Positions 41,431 through 42,298 of a DNA stretch of 42,298 nt are shown piece by piece. The position numbers and the translations under genes were made by a program. The notes beneath the pieces are model-generated. The model made no database searches and was not told where the DNA came from. It worked only from the letters and a program-made list of their open reading frames with translations. Each line of letters begins with the position of its first letter. Positions within the stretch are counted from its first letter, which is position 1. This DNA is from an uncultured Erysipelotrichaceae bacterium. Its GTDB lineage: Bacteria > Bacillota_I > Bacilli_A > Erysipelotrichales > Erysipelotrichaceae. The DNA is taken from positions 1-42,298 of the forward strand of contig CASEPS010000012.1 of the NCBI GenBank assembly GCA_949289855.1, given 5' to 3'.

Positions 41431-41904
41431 TTATTGAAATGATGTTATCAATTTTCCATTGCTGATTCTCGCAGATAATGTGTGGGTAAAATTACCTAAT
41501 ATATTTTTCCCAATAACTGTATAGTATGAATATGTGGGGCTCTGCAGAACCAGACGATTATCTGTTATTGTCGAAAGTATGAAATTGTAATTCCCATTGT
41601 ACACACTGATCATTTTCTGATTTTCAATTTTTGTCTGATAAGACATTGTTACGCCCGGTTCACTGCCTTTGATTGTATATTGTCCATTCGTTAATGATCT
41701 TGTAGAAGGTGAAGTACGAGTTACAGTAAGTGTAACCGGTATACCATTTTCATCATATAGAGTTTGTTCCTGGTGATCATCCTGCAGGTTGAATACTGCT
41801 GTAACAACAGAAGATGCATCTGAAGAGTCAGAAGCATTGATAGGTGTGAATGATTGAATCAATGCCATCATTAAACTGAGAATAAAACTTTTTTTCTTTT
41901 TCAT
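41431..41904 (-). CDS. Secreted protein, DUF5626-like
   Basis: A 157-residue protein with a lysine-rich signal peptide (MKKKKSFILSLMMAL, cleavage likely near INASDSS) and a beta-rich mature domain. The order of elements, a VTLTVTRTSP strand, an SLTNGQYTIKG turn, then NQKMISVYNGNYNF and a C-terminal ISNGKLITSF, resembles the DUF5626 family of small secreted proteins as I remember it. The function is unknown. ATG 41904 is chosen because GGAGG lies eight bases upstream; the frame is open to 41937. Its promoter region carries two TTATTCATGAATAA palindromes, one overlapping the -35. Confidence 0.72.
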   Translation of the reverse strand: MKKKKSFILSLMMALIQSFTPINASDSSDASSVVTAVFNLQDDHQEQTLYDENGIPVTLTVTRTSPSTRSLTNGQYTIKGSEPGVTMSYQTKIENQKMISVYNGNYNFILSTITDNRLVLQSPTYSYYTVIGKNILGNFTHTLSARISNGKLITSFQ

Positions 41905-41938
41905 GATCAAAACCTCCGTAATTCTGTGATCAATCATT

Positions 41939-41971
41939 TCAGAAGTATTTTACATGTGTAAAAACTTCTGA
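41939..41971 (-). repeat. Long hairpin in the leader of the DUF5626-like gene
   Basis: TCAGAAGTATTTTACA (41939-41954) is complementary to TGTAAAAACTTCTGA (41957-41971) except for one bulged base, leaving a two-base gap. No U tract follows on either strand, so it is not a terminator. It lies just after the predicted transcription start and could be a second operator or an mRNA 5' stabiliser. Confidence 0.65.
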
Positions 41972-41975
41972 ATCA

Positions 41976-42004
41976 ATTATATTTGAATTGGGCTCAGGTA
42001 TTTA
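41976..42004 (-). promoter_or_regulatory. Promoter of the DUF5626-like gene
   Basis: On the minus strand, TATAAT occupies 41981-41976, with TAAATA at 42004-41999 as a weak -35 (17-base spacer). The -35 overlaps the first TTATTCATGAATAA palindrome, which suggests regulated access. Confidence 0.5.
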
Positions 42005-42035
42005 TTCATGAATAAGAATAATTATTCATGAATAA
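42002..42035. repeat. Two tandem 14-bp palindromes, candidate operators
   Basis: Two perfect copies of TTATTCATGAATAA (42002-42015 and 42022-42035) have centres exactly 20 bases apart, about two helical turns. They stand upstream of the DUF5626-like gene, and a third copy lies at 40557-40570. Confidence 0.75.
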
Positions 42036-42074
42036 CGAATTGTAGTATCAGACATAGAAAAGTCTAATAGCCCA

Positions 42075-42298
42075 TCAGACGGATGCAGGGATAAATGAGG
42101 GCATTGCCTTATCCAGGGCGGCAGAAATGGCACGCCTGGGGGATGGATGAGATAGTGAAATGTATTTCTGTACCTTTTCCATTATTGATTCGCCACTATA
42201 ACGATGGTTGAAACGATATTCCTGCTCTGTCAGAAATAATGGCAAATCTCTTTTGGCAACGCCATGGTAGATTCCGGTGATGTGATTCTTGATATTTC
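42075..42298 (-). CDS. IS1595-family-like transposase, C-terminal end (partial)
   Basis: The last 73 codons of a transposase that continues beyond the window. The frame (starting at 42296) reads IKNHITGIYHGVAKRDLPLF then EQEYRFNHRYSG, the end of the DDE domain of IS1595-type transposases (the GtyHGVxxkhLxxYldEfxfRfNrR pattern). A non-homologous tail of about 30 residues follows. It marks one edge of an insertion sequence next to the islet. I could not fix the inverted repeat or target duplication. Confidence 0.75.
   Translation of the reverse strand, partial: NIKNHITGIYHGVAKRDLPLFLTEQEYRFNHRYSGESIMEKVQKYISLSHPSPRRAISAALDKAMPSFIPASV

Noticed and set aside
41426-41460. Bidirectional terminator between the XRE and DUF5626-like genes
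   Set aside because: Only a short AATAA/TTATT pairing is present, with no U tract; not strong enough to call.
1-42298. CRISPR array, tRNA or rRNA genes, replication origin
   Set aside because: I saw no regularly spaced repeat array, no tRNA cloverleaf with a TTCRA loop in the gaps, no rRNA sequence and no DnaA-box cluster.

Overview
The window reads as chromosomal DNA of a low-to-moderate GC Gram-positive bacterium. The gene orders mraZ-rsmH-ftsL-pbp-mraY and secDF...recJ-apt-rel-hisS-aspS-(6S RNA), a T-box before hisS, YneF, ComN-like and YhaM proteins, MurT/GatD and a large pyruvate:ferredoxin oxidoreductase together suggest an anaerobic Bacillota. My best guess is the Erysipelotrichia, but nothing here proves the family. 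Recurrent TGCTATAAT-type extended -10 boxes and strong AGGAGG ribosome sites fit a sigma-A organism.

Layout. 1-3.0 kb: the end of tsf, tmcAL (minus strand), an alpha/beta hydrolase, and yceD-rpmF. 3.0-8.1 kb: a short dcw cluster (mraZ, rsmH, ftsL, a PASTA-bearing class B PBP, mraY) with a clear three-repeat MraZ operator; it stops after mraY, without murD, ftsW or murG. 8.1-13.1 kb: a GH36 alpha-galactosidase, a ComN-like small protein and fused SecDF. 13.1-18.0 kb: an operon of a HAD phosphatase, MurL epimerase, a MurD2-type ligase and RecJ. 18.1-24.4 kb: apt, rel, T-box-hisS-aspS, then a probable 6S RNA. 24.4-29.9 kb: an unusual EIIB-ROK fusion protein, yneF and nifJ. 30-32.1 kb: two tandem zinc-ribbon membrane proteins. 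32.2-39.3 kb: a glycolipid glycosyltransferase, a flippase-like membrane protein, a second glycosyltransferase fused to full-length RecX, the YhaM exonuclease, and MurT-GatD. 39.3-42.3 kb: an AT-rich accessory islet with secreted proteins, a small membrane protein, a membrane-anchored XRE regulator and matching palindromes, ending in a truncated IS1595-like transposase.

How the genes work together. Envelope building dominates. MurD2 and MurL would add L-Glu to UDP-MurNAc-L-Ala and then epimerise it. MraY makes lipid I, the PBP cross-links at the septum, MurT/GatD amidate the D-Glu of lipid II, and the two glycosyltransferases build diglycosyl-diacylglycerol anchors. The parts most likely to be new are the glycosyltransferase-RecX fusion, the EIIB-degenerate-ROK protein, the palindrome-linked secreted-protein islet, and the MurL/MurD2 route in a Gram-positive that also has MurT/GatD.
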